Shown here one piece after another: positions 35,406 to 44,592 of a stretch of DNA of 64,000 nucleotides. The notes under the pieces are model-generated. The model worked only from the letters and a program-made list of their open reading frames with translations. It was not told the origin of the DNA and made no database searches. Source of the DNA: an uncultured Rubrobacteraceae bacterium (GTDB lineage Bacteria > Actinomycetota > Rubrobacteria > Rubrobacterales > Rubrobacteraceae); assembly GCA_902806065.1 (NCBI GenBank), contig CADCVE010000001.1:248001-312000 (forward strand), in the 5' to 3' direction. Position numbers and translations under genes: made by a program. Each line of letters starts with the position of its first letter. Position 1 is the first letter of the stretch.

Positions 35406-36607
35406 TGGCGCTCCGAACGAACCTCTTTGTGGTGGCGTTGGCGCTCGCCCTGTTCGGGAACGTCATGGTGTACTCGGCGACCTCCAAGGAGTACGGGACG
35501 CACTACCTGATCGTACGCTTCGCCCACCTGGCCGTCGGGGTGTTGGCGTTCCTGGTGGCAAAGCACGTGCGTTATACCCTGTGGCGCAAGGTCACGCCCG
35601 GGTTCTACTTCATAGTGCTCGTGAGTCTTGTGCTGGTGCTCTTCCCAAGCATCGGGACGGAGGTTGGAGGATCGAGGCGCTGGTTTGATCTGGGACCTTT
35701 CAGCCTGCAGCCGGCGGAGTTCGCGAAGCTCGCGGGGATCTTGCTGCTCTCCAGCGCCGTCGCGAAGGCGCCTCCGGGCTCGGGGCTGCCCCTGTGGCCG
35801 GTCGTAGGTGTCGGGCTGCTCTTCGGGCTGGTGCTCGTCGAGCCGGACTTCGGCACCTCGGTTATCGTCGCCTCCGGCGCGGCCGGGGTATTGTGGGCCT
35901 CGGAGCTAAGGACCAGGGACCTTCTGCTCGCGGGTTCGGCGGCGTTGGTGGCGATATCGGGGTTGATGTTTCTGGAGCCCTACCGGCGCGACCGCTTCCT
36001 GACCTTCCTCGACCCGTGGAGCGTCTCCGATGGGTCCGGGTATCAGATAGTACAGTCCATGGTCGCCATCAAGGCGGGCAGTGTCTTCGGCGCCGGGACG
36101 GGAGCTGGTGGAGGAGGCGTCATCGTCCCCGAGGCGCAGACCGACATGATCTTTGCCCTGATCGGCGAAGAGCTTGGGCTACTCGGGATGGTGGCCGTGA
36201 TCGGAGCTTTCGGCTTCCTCGCGCTCGCTGGGTTCAAGATAGCCCTGGACGCGCCTTCGGTGATGGGTCGTTGCCTGGCGGCGGGGCTCTCCACGATTCT
36301 CGCCGTCCAGACGACCTTCAATATCGGGGCAACCATGGGCGCCGTTCCGCTAGCCGGCATGACGCTCCCCTTTGTAAGCTACGGAGGCACGAGTGTAATC
36401 GTCTGCTTCGTCGCTATTGGAATCCTCTACCGCATATCCGAGGACGGTGAGAGAGTACGTGAAGCCAAACCAAAAAAGGCCCGAACCAAATCGAAAAAGG
36501 CCCGGACCAGCGGAAGGGCAGGAGAGCCCCCGGAACGCCCCGCGAGTCTTGATCGCCGGCGGAGGAACGGGGGGACACGCAATCCCCGCACTCTGCGTGG
36601 CGGATAG
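35405..36607 (+). CDS. ftsW: septal peptidoglycan polymerase FtsW
   Basis: A ~400-residue SEDS glycosyltransferase that polymerises lipid II with FtsI. Ten hydrophobic segments, GGSRRWFDLGPFSLQPAEFAK, the catalytic-Asp region VEPDFGTSVI, GYQIVQSMVAI and MTLPFVSYGGTSVI are diagnostic. Two starts are possible: ATG 35384 or ATG 35405, the latter overlapping the murD stop (TAATG) and preferred. The C-terminal 45 residues are very basic (AKPKKARTKSKKARTSGRAG), and their DNA also encodes the N-terminus of murG in another frame. Confidence 0.95.
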   Translation: MALRTNLFVVALALALFGNVMVYSATSKEYGTHYLIVRFAHLAVGVLAFLVAKHVRYTLWRKVTPGFYFIVLVSLVLVLFPSIGTEVGGSRRWFDLGPFSLQPAEFAKLAGILLLSSAVAKAPPGSGLPLWPVVGVGLLFGLVLVEPDFGTSVIVASGAAGVLWASELRTRDLLLAGSAALVAISGLMFLEPYRRDRFLTFLDPWSVSDGSGYQIVQSMVAIKAGSVFGAGTGAGGGGVIVPEAQTDMIFALIGEELGLLGMVAVIGAFGFLALAGFKIALDAPSVMGRCLAAGLSTILAVQTTFNIGATMGAVPLAGMTLPFVSYGGTSVIVCFVAIGILYRISEDGERVREAKPKKARTKSKKARTSGRAGEPPERPASLDRRRRNGGTRNPRTLRGG

Positions 36608-37625
36608 CCTGGACGCCAGGGGCGCCGTTGTGCAGTTCATCGGCTCGACGGCCGGAATAGAATCCACCCTCGTCCCCAAGGCAGGCTACACTCTGCACGC
36701 ACTCCCACTCACGGGCCTCTCCGGCGGACCCGTCAACCGCGCCCGCGCCGGTCTACTCTTCCTCAAAGCCCTCAGGCGCTGCCGCACGATCCTGAAGGAG
36801 TTCCGCCCCGGCGCGGTGCTCGGCGTCGGTGGATACGCCAGCGCCCCGGCCGTCATAGCAGCAAGCGGCCTCGGGATACCAACCTTCTTGCACGAGCAAA
36901 ACTCCGTACCTGGCAGGGTCAACCGCTTCGCGAGCCGGTTCACGAAAGAGGTCTTCGTGACCTTCCCGGCGGCGGCCGGGTTTCTGCGCGAAGCCACGCC
37001 GGTGGGTATGCCGACGCGAAACGAGTTCTTCGAGGTGTCCAGAGAGGAGGCATTGGAGAGGCTTGGGCTCGAGCCCCCGGTCGTCTTGATCTTCGGTGGT
37101 AGTGGAGGCGCTTTGAAGCTGAACCTTGCCGCCGTCGAAGCCTTCAGGGGCACGACGCCGTACACGATCTTCCACATCTCCGGCAGAAGGGACTTCGCCC
37201 GCCTCTGCACCGACAACCTTCGCCACAAGATCGTCGAGTACGAGGACGAACTCTGGCATCCGCTGGCCGCCGCCGATGTAGTAGTGATGCGCGCTGGCGC
37301 TGGCTCCTTGTTCGACGTAGCTGCAACGGGCCGGGCCTCGGTCCTGATCCCCTTCCCGTACGCAACCGGAGACCACCAATTGCACAACGCCCGGTACTTC
37401 ACAGAAAAGGCCGCCGCCGAGCTCGTGCTCGACGACGAAGTCACGGCCGATACCTTGCGCGCTCGTGTTGAAGGGCTGTTAAATGACAAACAGCGCCGGA
37501 ACCACTTCGCCGCCAATATGCAAAGCCTGGCTACACCTGAGGCCGCCGGCACCGTAGCCGGGCAACTGCTCGAAGCAGCGAAGGTCACGACGGGCGCTAT
37601 CACGATAGATCAGAGAGGAAGATGA
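36459..37625 (+). CDS. murG: lipid II synthase MurG (GlcNAc transferase)
   Basis: A GT28 glycosyltransferase that adds GlcNAc to lipid I. GGGTGGHAIPALCVAD is the N-terminal lipid-binding loop, then GVGGYASAPAVIAA, FLHEQNSVPG, a C-terminal IFGGSGGALKLN and VVMRAGAGSLFDVAATGR with the nucleotide-sugar site. The start is uncertain: GTG 36447 or 36459 keep the first strand (RVLIAGGG), TTG 36549 would cut into it. Any of these overlaps ftsW. The longer starts give a polar tail before the domain. The stop overlaps murC by ATGA. Confidence 0.94.
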   Translation: MKPNQKRPEPNRKRPGPAEGQESPRNAPRVLIAGGGTGGHAIPALCVADSLDARGAVVQFIGSTAGIESTLVPKAGYTLHALPLTGLSGGPVNRARAGLLFLKALRRCRTILKEFRPGAVLGVGGYASAPAVIAASGLGIPTFLHEQNSVPGRVNRFASRFTKEVFVTFPAAAGFLREATPVGMPTRNEFFEVSREEALERLGLEPPVVLIFGGSGGALKLNLAAVEAFRGTTPYTIFHISGRRDFARLCTDNLRHKIVEYEDELWHPLAAADVVVMRAGAGSLFDVAATGRASVLIPFPYATGDHQLHNARYFTEKAAAELVLDDEVTADTLRARVEGLLNDKQRRNHFAANMQSLATPEAAGTVAGQLLEAAKVTTGAITIDQRGR

Positions 37626-38995
37626 GTTTGAGGATACATATGATTGGCATCGGCGGCGCGGGGATGAGCGGTGTCGCCGAGGTATTGCATAGGAGCGGTC
37701 ACGCGGTCACGGGTTCGGACCTCAAGGAGTCGCCTTATACCAGGAGACTTGAAGAGGCAGGCGTAACCATCTATATCGGGCACGCTCCCAGCCAGATCGG
37801 AGACGCCGAGCAGATAGTGATCTCCACCGCCATCCCTTCCACGAACCCCGAGCTCCTGGAGGCCCGGCGCCGCTCTATCCCCGTCGTCCCTCGTGGCGCT
37901 GCGCTTGCCAGCATCCTCGAAGGGGGCCGGAGCGTGGCGGTCGCCGGCACCCACGGCAAGACCACGACCACGAGCATGACGGCCCACGCCCTCAGAGCCC
38001 TCGGCGAGAACCCGACCGCCATAGTAGGCGGCGAACTCAACGACATCGGAAGCAACGTCGTCGTCGGTAACTCCGACCTGTTCATCGCTGAGTCGGACGA
38101 GAGCGACCGCTCACTCCTGTACCTGAAACCCCAGGCCGCGGTCCTCACCAACGTCGAGTTCGATCACCCGGACTTTTACGCTTCATTCGACGATGTCCTC
38201 TCGACCTTTGCGGCCTTTGTCGGGGCACTGCTACCCGACGGGCACCTGGTCGCCTGCGCCGAAGATCCGAATTGCCTGGATCTCGCCGCCCATGCTCTCT
38301 GCCCGGTCACGACCTACGGCCTCTCGGCGGGGGATTTGCGCGCGAGGGTTCTCTCACCGAACTCCTACATGCTCATCGAAGATGGAGAAGAGAGAGGCAA
38401 GGTCGAGCTTGGAGTTTACGGTAAGCACAACGTCTTGAACTCTCTGGCGGCGGCCGGTGTCGCTCGTTGGCTCGGCTACGATGCTTACCAGGCCGCGGCG
38501 AGTCTCCATAGCTTCTCCGGGGTTCGGCGCCGCTTCCAACTAAAGGGGGAGCGCGGTGGGATCCGGGTGGTAGACGATTACGCTCATCATCCGACGGAGC
38601 TCTCGGCGACGCTGGAGGTTGCGCGGGCTACCCTACTCGAAGACGGCCGCGTGGTCGCGGTATTCCAGCCGCACCGCTACTCGCGCACCCGCGCCCTCTA
38701 CCGCGAGTTCGGCGAGGCTTTGACCCTTGCGGACACCGTCCTTGTTACAGACGTCTACGGAGCGGGTGAGATGCCCCAGCCCGGTGTGAGCGGCAAGCTC
38801 ATCGTGGACGCCGTCTGCGAGAGCCAGTACGGTCAGAGTGAGAGTCACGGACGCCCCGACGTCTATTACATCCCCGGCCAGCACGACGTCGCTGGCGTCC
38901 TACGTGAGGTTGTTGAGCCGAAGGACACCGTACTGACGATGGGCGCGGGAGATATCTCTCGCGTGGGCGACGAGCTACTGGCCATGCTGGGCTAG
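37622..38995 (+). CDS. murC: UDP-MurNAc--L-alanine ligase
   Basis: A 457-residue Mur ligase adding the first L-Ala of the stem peptide. It starts LRIHMIGIGGAGMSGVAEVL, with the ATPase VAGTHGKTTTTSM, ESDESDRSLL, NVEFDHPDFY, and VVDDYAHHPTELSATL plus FQPHRYSRT in the C-terminal domain. ATG 37622 overlaps the murG stop. In other actinobacteria murB or ftsQ follows; here only ftsQ. Confidence 0.96.
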   Translation: MSLRIHMIGIGGAGMSGVAEVLHRSGHAVTGSDLKESPYTRRLEEAGVTIYIGHAPSQIGDAEQIVISTAIPSTNPELLEARRRSIPVVPRGAALASILEGGRSVAVAGTHGKTTTTSMTAHALRALGENPTAIVGGELNDIGSNVVVGNSDLFIAESDESDRSLLYLKPQAAVLTNVEFDHPDFYASFDDVLSTFAAFVGALLPDGHLVACAEDPNCLDLAAHALCPVTTYGLSAGDLRARVLSPNSYMLIEDGEERGKVELGVYGKHNVLNSLAAAGVARWLGYDAYQAAASLHSFSGVRRRFQLKGERGGIRVVDDYAHHPTELSATLEVARATLLEDGRVVAVFQPHRYSRTRALYREFGEALTLADTVLVTDVYGAGEMPQPGVSGKLIVDAVCESQYGQSESHGRPDVYYIPGQHDVAGVLREVVEPKDTVLTMGAGDISRVGDELLAMLG

Positions 38996-39010
38996 AGTGG
39001 AAGATCAGGC

Positions 39011-39727
39011 TTGACGCGACTCCTTTCCTGGCTCTCTCCGCGAAGGCTACTACAGTCGTTGGTGATCTCGGCCGTCGCCGCAGCCGTCACCGGCCTCGCC
39101 GCTCTCGCTATCTCCTACCTCTTCTTCCCCGTAACCGGCATGGAAGTCCAGGGCGCCCGCATGTTCCCGAGATCCGAGGCCTGGAATGCCGTTCCAAGCT
39201 ACGCCAGCCTCCTCTTTCTCAACACTAATGCCCTCGAAAGAGATATAGAGACTAACCCATGGGTCAAAGGTGCCGTGGTGCTCAAAGATTGGGAGTCCGG
39301 TATAGTTACAGTTGAGGTTGAAGAACGGAGAGCAGTGCTTGACGGAGACTTGAGGGGGCGCCGGGCTGTGGTTTCGGCGGATGGTACGGAGCTACCGGGT
39401 CTTGGCGGGGCGGGACTCAACAGGGTCGAGCTCGACGAGGTGCAGTTGGAGGAGATCGTGAAGGTTGGAGAGGTGTTCGAGGAGAATGATATCGTCCTGG
39501 ACTCCGTAGACGAGGTCGACGCGAGAGGTATAGCGGTCACGGTTGAGGGTCAGCGCGTCCTCTTCGCCTCAACTGTCGGCAGCGGTCAGGCTCGGGCGCT
39601 CGAACGTCTGTTCGTCGAGAATCCCGAGGCGCCCTACTTCGACCTTCGTTCGCCAGAGAGGGTTGTGGTTGGCGCGAAGCCCGGAGGAGACTCCGAAGCC
39701 TCCTCCGGTGCGGGGCTGGGAGGGTAG
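39011..39727 (+). CDS. ftsQ: cell division protein FtsQ/DivIB
   Basis: A 238-residue bitopic protein: short basic cytosolic N-terminus, membrane helix (~20-42), a POTRA-like domain (PVTGMEVQGARMFPRSEAW, NPWVKGAVVLKDW) and beta domain (VEVEERRAVL). It links the early and late divisome. TTG 39011 follows GGAAG. Sequence conservation is low but the layout and place between murC and ftsA are decisive. Confidence 0.88.
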   Translation: MTRLLSWLSPRRLLQSLVISAVAAAVTGLAALAISYLFFPVTGMEVQGARMFPRSEAWNAVPSYASLLFLNTNALERDIETNPWVKGAVVLKDWESGIVTVEVEERRAVLDGDLRGRRAVVSADGTELPGLGGAGLNRVELDEVQLEEIVKVGEVFEENDIVLDSVDEVDARGIAVTVEGQRVLFASTVGSGQARALERLFVENPEAPYFDLRSPERVVVGAKPGGDSEASSGAGLGG

Positions 39728-39730
39728 CTT

Positions 39731-40945
39731 TTGGCGTCCAGGCTGGTATATGGGATAGACGTTGGTACGACGAAGATCGTCGCCATTGCTGGCCGGGTCG
39801 TCGATGGTCAGCGGGGTTGGGTAGAGGTCGTGGGTGTCGGTGAGGCGCCCAGCTACGGGCTGAAGCGCGGTTTGATCGTGGACCGGGACGCGGCGACCGA
39901 GTCGGTGGCGGCGGCGATAGAGGCTTGTGGAGGGGGTTTGCATGGGGGAACGGTCAGCGTCGGTATCGCAGGCGGGCACATCTCGTCTTCCAATGTCGAA
40001 GTCGCGCTTCTCAACCGGAGCCGCGACCGGATCGTAACGGAGCGTTTCGTGAGGCGGTTGGAGGCGGAGGCCCGGCAGACCGGGTTTGCGGAGGAAGAGA
40101 AGGTGATTCACGTCGTCCCTCGCTCCTTCGTTCTGGACGGTACGGATGGAGTCCACCAGCCGGTCGGCCTCGCGGCGCGGAAAGTGATGATGCGGGCTCA
40201 TGTGGTTAGCGGCGCCATATCGTCCATCCAAAATATCCTGGGCGCCGTCGAGGACTGTGGCGTCAAGGTCTCGCGTGTGGTCCTCGAGCCTCTGGCTTCG
40301 AGCGAGGCGTGCCTTCTCGATGAGGACCGCCGCCTGGGCGTCGCGCTAATCGACATAGGCGGTGGCACGACGGATATCGCCGCCTTTGTCCGCGGCTCTC
40401 TTACGCATACCGATGTGGTCCCCTTGGGCGGCGAGAGCTTCTCTGCCGACGTCGCCTACGGCCTAAAGGTACCCTTTGAGACCGCCGACGACCTGAAGCT
40501 CAGGTACGGGACCGTCCTCTCCCACACGATAGACGACGTGGCCGCCGTTCGGCTCGGTGAGAGACACTACAACGCCAACTTTATCAGTCAGATCCTGGAG
40601 TACCGCGCCCGTGAAGTGTTGGAATACGCTCGCGACTCCCTGGATCAGGTGGGGGTCCGAAACTCACTGCCCGCGGGGGCCGTTCTAACCGGCGGAGGCT
40701 CCCTACTGCGGGGCATGGATGAGCTCGCCGAGAAGATCCTCGGCATGCGCACCAAGATCGTGATGCCCCGGCAAATCAAAGGCAATGCTGAACCTGTGCG
40801 CAAGCCTCAGTATTCGACGGCTGTAGGTCTGCTATACTTCGGCGCGAAAAACGATGACCTTAGACCGAAAGGTAAAGGTGCAAGAAACACCAGTTTTGGT
40901 AGCATAGTGAGCGCGGTCAAGGAGTGGTTCGGTTTCGGAGTGTAG
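39731..40945 (+). CDS. ftsA: cell division protein FtsA
   Basis: A 404-residue actin-like ATPase that tethers FtsZ to the membrane. IDVGTTKIVAIAG is phosphate 1, the SHS2 insertion domain follows (SVGIAGGHISSSNV), then LIDIGGGTTDIAAF (phosphate 2) and LTGGGSLLRGM (adenosine). The C-terminal helix SIVSAVKEWFGFGV is an amphipathic membrane anchor. Most actinobacteria lack FtsA, so its presence is notable. TTG 39731 starts 3 bp after ftsQ. A 73-bp gap before ftsZ holds only the ribosome site. Confidence 0.95.
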   Translation: MASRLVYGIDVGTTKIVAIAGRVVDGQRGWVEVVGVGEAPSYGLKRGLIVDRDAATESVAAAIEACGGGLHGGTVSVGIAGGHISSSNVEVALLNRSRDRIVTERFVRRLEAEARQTGFAEEEKVIHVVPRSFVLDGTDGVHQPVGLAARKVMMRAHVVSGAISSIQNILGAVEDCGVKVSRVVLEPLASSEACLLDEDRRLGVALIDIGGGTTDIAAFVRGSLTHTDVVPLGGESFSADVAYGLKVPFETADDLKLRYGTVLSHTIDDVAAVRLGERHYNANFISQILEYRAREVLEYARDSLDQVGVRNSLPAGAVLTGGGSLLRGMDELAEKILGMRTKIVMPRQIKGNAEPVRKPQYSTAVGLLYFGAKNDDLRPKGKGARNTSFGSIVSAVKEWFGFGV

Positions 40946-41018
40946 TTCGGGAGGATGGGAGGTCTTTTTCGGGCGGCAACCGGGAGTGAACGGGAGAAGC
41001 TAAGTGAGAGGTTAGAAG

Positions 41019-42077
41019 GTGAACTTGGACTCGGGTACGAGCTATCTGGCAGTAATAAAGGTCGTGGGGATCGGTGGCGGCGGGACCAACGCGGTGAATC
41101 GCATGATCAACTCCGGGTTGTCGGGGGTAGAGTTCATCGCGGTAAACACGGACGCGCAGTCGTTGCAGATGACCGACGCTGATATGAAGATCCACATCGG
41201 TGAGAAGCTCACCCGTGGCCTGGGTGCCGGGGCGGACCCGAAGCTGGGAATGGAGGCCGCCGAGGAGAGTAAGGCGGAGATCGAGGAGTCGCTCAAGGGG
41301 GCTGACATGGTCTTCGTCACGGCTGGCAAAGGCGGTGGTACGGGTACGGGCGCTGCGCCCGTGGTTGCGAAGCTGGCCCGGGAGGCGGGGGCTCTGACGG
41401 TCGGGGTCGTTACCCGGCCGTTCACCTTCGAGGGCAAGCGCCGCGGTACGTATGCGGAGGAAGGGATCAAGCGCCTCAAGGAGAACGTAGACTCCCTTAT
41501 TATCATCCCGAACGACCGGCTGTTGCAGGTAGCAGATAAGCGCACGAGCATGATGGATGCCTTCAAGATGGCCGACGACGTGTTGCGAAAGGGCGTGCAG
41601 GGCATTACGGACCTCATCACGGTGCCGGGGCTCATAAACTTGGACTTTGCGGACGTGCGGACCATTATGCAGAACTCCGGGTCGGCGCTTATGGGTATCG
41701 GCGAGTCGAGTAGCGAGAACAGGGGGGCCGAGTCGGCGAAGATGGCCATCTCCAGCCCGCTTCTGGAGGCGAGCATCGAGGGGGCGACCGGGATTATCTT
41801 GAACATCACCGGTGGCTCGGATCTCGGGCTCTTCGAGGTCAACGAGGCGGCCGAGATCGTTCACAACGCCGCCCACCAGGACGCTAACTTGATCTTCGGG
41901 GCAGTCGTGGACGAGGCGTTTGGCGAGCGCGTAAGCGTGACGGTAATAGCTACGGGCTTCGATCAACGCCTCGTTACGAGGCGTCGTGATGAGCAGGCGA
42001 CCGCAGAGCCGTTCGAGGAGCCGGTCCAGCAAGAGGGCGATGTCCTCGACATCCCGGCCTTCCTCCGGCGTCGCTAA
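41019..42077 (+). CDS. ftsZ: cell division protein FtsZ
   Basis: A 352-residue tubulin homologue forming the Z ring. [14 protein letters not shown], the signature [16 protein letters not shown] and [15 protein letters not shown] are typical. A short disordered linker ends in the conserved peptide [12 protein letters not shown] that docks FtsA and SepF. GTG 41019 gives [20 protein letters not shown]. The linker is short for an actinobacterium (about 20 residues). Confidence 0.97.
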   Translation: MNLDSGTSYLAVIKVVGIGGGGTNAVNRMINSGLSGVEFIAVNTDAQSLQMTDADMKIHIGEKLTRGLGAGADPKLGMEAAEESKAEIEESLKGADMVFVTAGKGGGTGTGAAPVVAKLAREAGALTVGVVTRPFTFEGKRRGTYAEEGIKRLKENVDSLIIIPNDRLLQVADKRTSMMDAFKMADDVLRKGVQGITDLITVPGLINLDFADVRTIMQNSGSALMGIGESSSENRGAESAKMAISSPLLEASIEGATGIILNITGGSDLGLFEVNEAAEIVHNAAHQDANLIFGAVVDEAFGERVSVTVIATGFDQRLVTRRRDEQATAEPFEEPVQQEGDVLDIPAFLRRR

Positions 42078-42111
42078 ACAGCGCGAGCAAGAAAGCCGGT
42101 CGGACTTCTCT

Positions 42112-42822
42112 TTGCAGGCCACACCAGAGCGTATCAGCGAGCGGCTAGAGGCCGTCCGCTGGGGCGTCCGCGAGGCTTTGAACGAGAGTGGCCGCGGGCC
42201 GGATGAGACCAGGATACTGGTAGCCAGTAAGTACTATACGCTGGAGCAGATGGGGGCTCTCGCCGGAGCCGGGGTCGAGATTGTGGGAGAGAATAAGGTT
42301 GAGGACCTCTTGAGGAAGCAGGAGGCATTCGAAGATGCCTTCGAGTGGCACTTTATCGGTCATCTACAGCGGCGCAAGGCAAGAGACGTCGTCTCTCGCG
42401 TGACACTCATTCACTCCGTGGATTCCGTAAGGCTTGTCGAGGAACTAGCGAAAAGGGCCCCCGAGGAGGGGGTCGAGGTCCTCGTACAGGTTAACGTCAG
42501 CGGGGAGGAGTCGAAGTACGGGGTTAGAGAAGATGAGGTCGACCCTATGCTCGAAGTCATAGGTGAGACTGAAGGTAAGGTACGGGCGCGCGGGTTTTCA
42601 ACCCTCGCGCCGCTAGTTGAACAGGCGGAAGATGTACGTTATGTTTTCGCAAAACTGCGGACGATTCGTGATAGGCTGAAAAATCGTTGGAGTTCCCGCT
42701 TCGACCTTTCGGAGCTATCGATGGGTATGAGTAACGATTACCGCGTCGCCGTCGAGGAAGGGGCCACTATTGTCAGGATCGGGCGGGCATTGATAGAGGA
42801 GCCAAGGGAGGCCCGTTCGTGA
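42112..42822 (+). CDS. YggS-family PLP-binding protein
   Basis: A 236-residue single-domain alanine-racemase-fold protein (YggS/PROSC), a pyridoxal phosphate homeostasis factor. LVASKYYTLEQM contains the PLP lysine, WHFIGHLQRRKA and LSMGMSNDYRVAVEEGATIVRIGRALIEE are hallmarks. The start is set at TTG 42112 (MQATPERISERLEAVRWG); the track's ATG 41986 overlaps ftsZ in another frame. Usual place between ftsZ and sepF. Confidence 0.93.
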   Translation: MQATPERISERLEAVRWGVREALNESGRGPDETRILVASKYYTLEQMGALAGAGVEIVGENKVEDLLRKQEAFEDAFEWHFIGHLQRRKARDVVSRVTLIHSVDSVRLVEELAKRAPEEGVEVLVQVNVSGEESKYGVREDEVDPMLEVIGETEGKVRARGFSTLAPLVEQAEDVRYVFAKLRTIRDRLKNRWSSRFDLSELSMGMSNDYRVAVEEGATIVRIGRALIEEPREARS

Positions 42823-42831
42823 GGAGGCTGG

Positions 42832-43419
42832 ATGGGAGTTAGAGATCGTCTGGACAACGTTATGGCCTGGTTCGGCTTCGGCGTCGAAGAGGATGACTAC
42901 TACGATGAAGAAGACGAGAGACAGGCCCACACAAAGGATCGCCACACAGGTGGCGCTCAGAGTTCCGAGCCGCGTCCGACCGTGCGACGCCTGGGCCGCT
43001 CGGAGCACTCCTCGGCTTTTGGTACGTCCATCGGCGATCTCTTTGGCAGCGAAGGTTCGGCTGACCGGCTATCTCCTTACGGCGATGAGGGTAGCGGATC
43101 TCAGGCGCGCCTGCGCGCCGTCCCCGATCAGCGGGTCGCTCCTACGAGGGTGAGCGTGGTGGACCCATCGAGCTTTAATGACGCTCAAGCTGTCGCCGAC
43201 CGCTTCAAGCGTCAGCAGCCGGTGATCCTGAACCTGCAGCAGGCCGACGGGGAACTTAGTCGCAGGATGGTCGACTTCTGTTCGGGCCTGACTTATGCCC
43301 TGGACGGACAGATACAGACAGTCGCGAACCGAGTCTTCCTCCTGACGCCGCGCAACGTCGAGGTCTCGGCCGAGGAGCGCAAACGGCTCGCCGAGCGGGC
43401 ATTCTTCAACCAGCTTTAG
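42832..43419 (+). CDS. sepF: cell division protein SepF
   Basis: A 195-residue SepF. The N-terminal membrane-binding helix (RDRLDNVMAWFGFGVEED) is followed by an acidic, Ser/Gly-rich linker and the C-terminal SepF domain (VVDPSSFNDAQAVADRFKRQ, RMVDFCSGLTYALDGQIQTV, FLLTPRNVEV). It bundles FtsZ filaments at the membrane. GGAGG lies about 5 bases before ATG 42832. In actinobacteria without FtsA it is the membrane anchor of FtsZ; here both occur. Confidence 0.95.
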   Translation: MGVRDRLDNVMAWFGFGVEEDDYYDEEDERQAHTKDRHTGGAQSSEPRPTVRRLGRSEHSSAFGTSIGDLFGSEGSADRLSPYGDEGSGSQARLRAVPDQRVAPTRVSVVDPSSFNDAQAVADRFKRQQPVILNLQQADGELSRRMVDFCSGLTYALDGQIQTVANRVFLLTPRNVEVSAEERKRLAERAFFNQL

Positions 43420-43422
43420 GAT

Positions 43423-44211
43423 TTGAAGAGGGTAGGCATAATCGGGGCGGGTAAGATCGGAGGCTCGCTCATCTCTAGGCTCTCGGCCTCCGGAGACTTC
43501 GACCTTACGGTCAGCGACATTCATGAGGCGCAGTTGAAGCTTTTCGCCGAGGGTTACGGTGTAAGGACCACTCACTCGAATAGGGAGGCGGCCGAGGAGA
43601 GCGACTTGCTCATAGTGGCCGTGAAGCCCTGGGATGTTGGGGCGGCACTCGACGAGGTCTCGCCCGCGATGGAGAGTGAGGAGAAGGCGGTGGTTAGCGT
43701 AGCCGCCGGGGTGCCGATCAAGGCCATCGAGCGCAGGCTGCCTGCGGGGGCGGCGGTTTTGAGGGTCATGCCGAATGTGTGCGCGGCGGTGGGTCTGGGT
43801 TCGGCGGTAGTGGCGGCGAATGAGCCCGGTGAGGCGTACCTGCGAATGGTCGTGGGTATCTTCCGGCATGTGGGGGATGTGATCGAGCTTCCAGAGAGAC
43901 TCTTCGACGCCGCGACGGCGCTACACGGGTCAGGGCCGGCATATGTGGCGCTCTTCGCGGACGCTCTTATTCAGGCAGGCGTGAGAGAAGGCATCCCGCG
44001 CGACGTGGCGAGGAGGCTCGTCAACGAAACCATAGGAGGTACGGCGGTCCTGCTCAAGGAGAGGTCGGCGCACCAGATCCGGGACGAGGTGATGACCCCC
44101 GGCGGAACTACCGCGGCGGCCTTCGTTGCAATGGAGAAGGCCGGCTTCGTGGCCGCAGTCTACGATGGGATCGAGGCCGCTACCGAGCAGTCCCGGAGGT
44201 TGGCGGAATGA
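43423..44211 (+). CDS. proC: pyrroline-5-carboxylate reductase
   Basis: A 262-residue ProC: the last step of proline synthesis, NAD(P)H-dependent. GIIGAGKIGGSLISRL is the Rossmann dinucleotide site, VVSVAAGVPIKAIER and RVMPNVCAAVGLGSAVV are family motifs, and ALHGSGPAYVALFADALIQAGV the active-site region, ending VMTPGGTTAAAFVAME. TTG 43423 is 3 bp after sepF. Overlaps yggT by ATGA. Confidence 0.95.
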   Translation: MKRVGIIGAGKIGGSLISRLSASGDFDLTVSDIHEAQLKLFAEGYGVRTTHSNREAAEESDLLIVAVKPWDVGAALDEVSPAMESEEKAVVSVAAGVPIKAIERRLPAGAAVLRVMPNVCAAVGLGSAVVAANEPGEAYLRMVVGIFRHVGDVIELPERLFDAATALHGSGPAYVALFADALIQAGVREGIPRDVARRLVNETIGGTAVLLKERSAHQIRDEVMTPGGTTAAAFVAMEKAGFVAAVYDGIEAATEQSRRLAE

Positions 44212-44588
44212 TGGCGCTCGTGGAAGAGATTATGTTGGATCCGATGCTCGCCGTGTTCGTGCAGACGTTCGGGTTCAGCGTCAGCGTATTGCTTATGACC
44301 GCAGTAAACTACGCTTTTTACATACTGCTCGGGTTTATCATAGCGTGGATACTCTTCAGCTGGTTCCCGGGTTACCCGTCTAACAGATTTTTTCAGGTCG
44401 TCTACGATGCGGTGGGTGCGGTAGTCAACCCGATTATGATGCCGTTGCGTAGCAGGCTACCGGCCCTCAACCTTGGCGGGTTCGCGTTGGATCTCTCGCC
44501 TATTATTGCTATCTTTGGACTGTATATCGGACGTAGTCTACTGAATGGCATAATTATTCCGCAGTTCATACAACCTATTACGGGGTGA
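44208..44588 (+). CDS. YggT-family membrane protein
   Basis: A 126-residue membrane protein with the YggT domain: hydrophobic segments around residues 18-48 and 94-115 flank a conserved linker, FSWFPGYPSNRFFQVVYDAV then NPIMMPLRSRLP. It usually lies between sepF/proC and divIVA. Function is not established; osmotic or division links have been proposed for the family. Overlaps proC by ATGA. Confidence 0.9.
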   Translation: MMALVEEIMLDPMLAVFVQTFGFSVSVLLMTAVNYAFYILLGFIIAWILFSWFPGYPSNRFFQVVYDAVGAVVNPIMMPLRSRLPALNLGGFALDLSPIIAIFGLYIGRSLLNGIIIPQFIQPITG

Positions 44589-44592
44589 TCTC

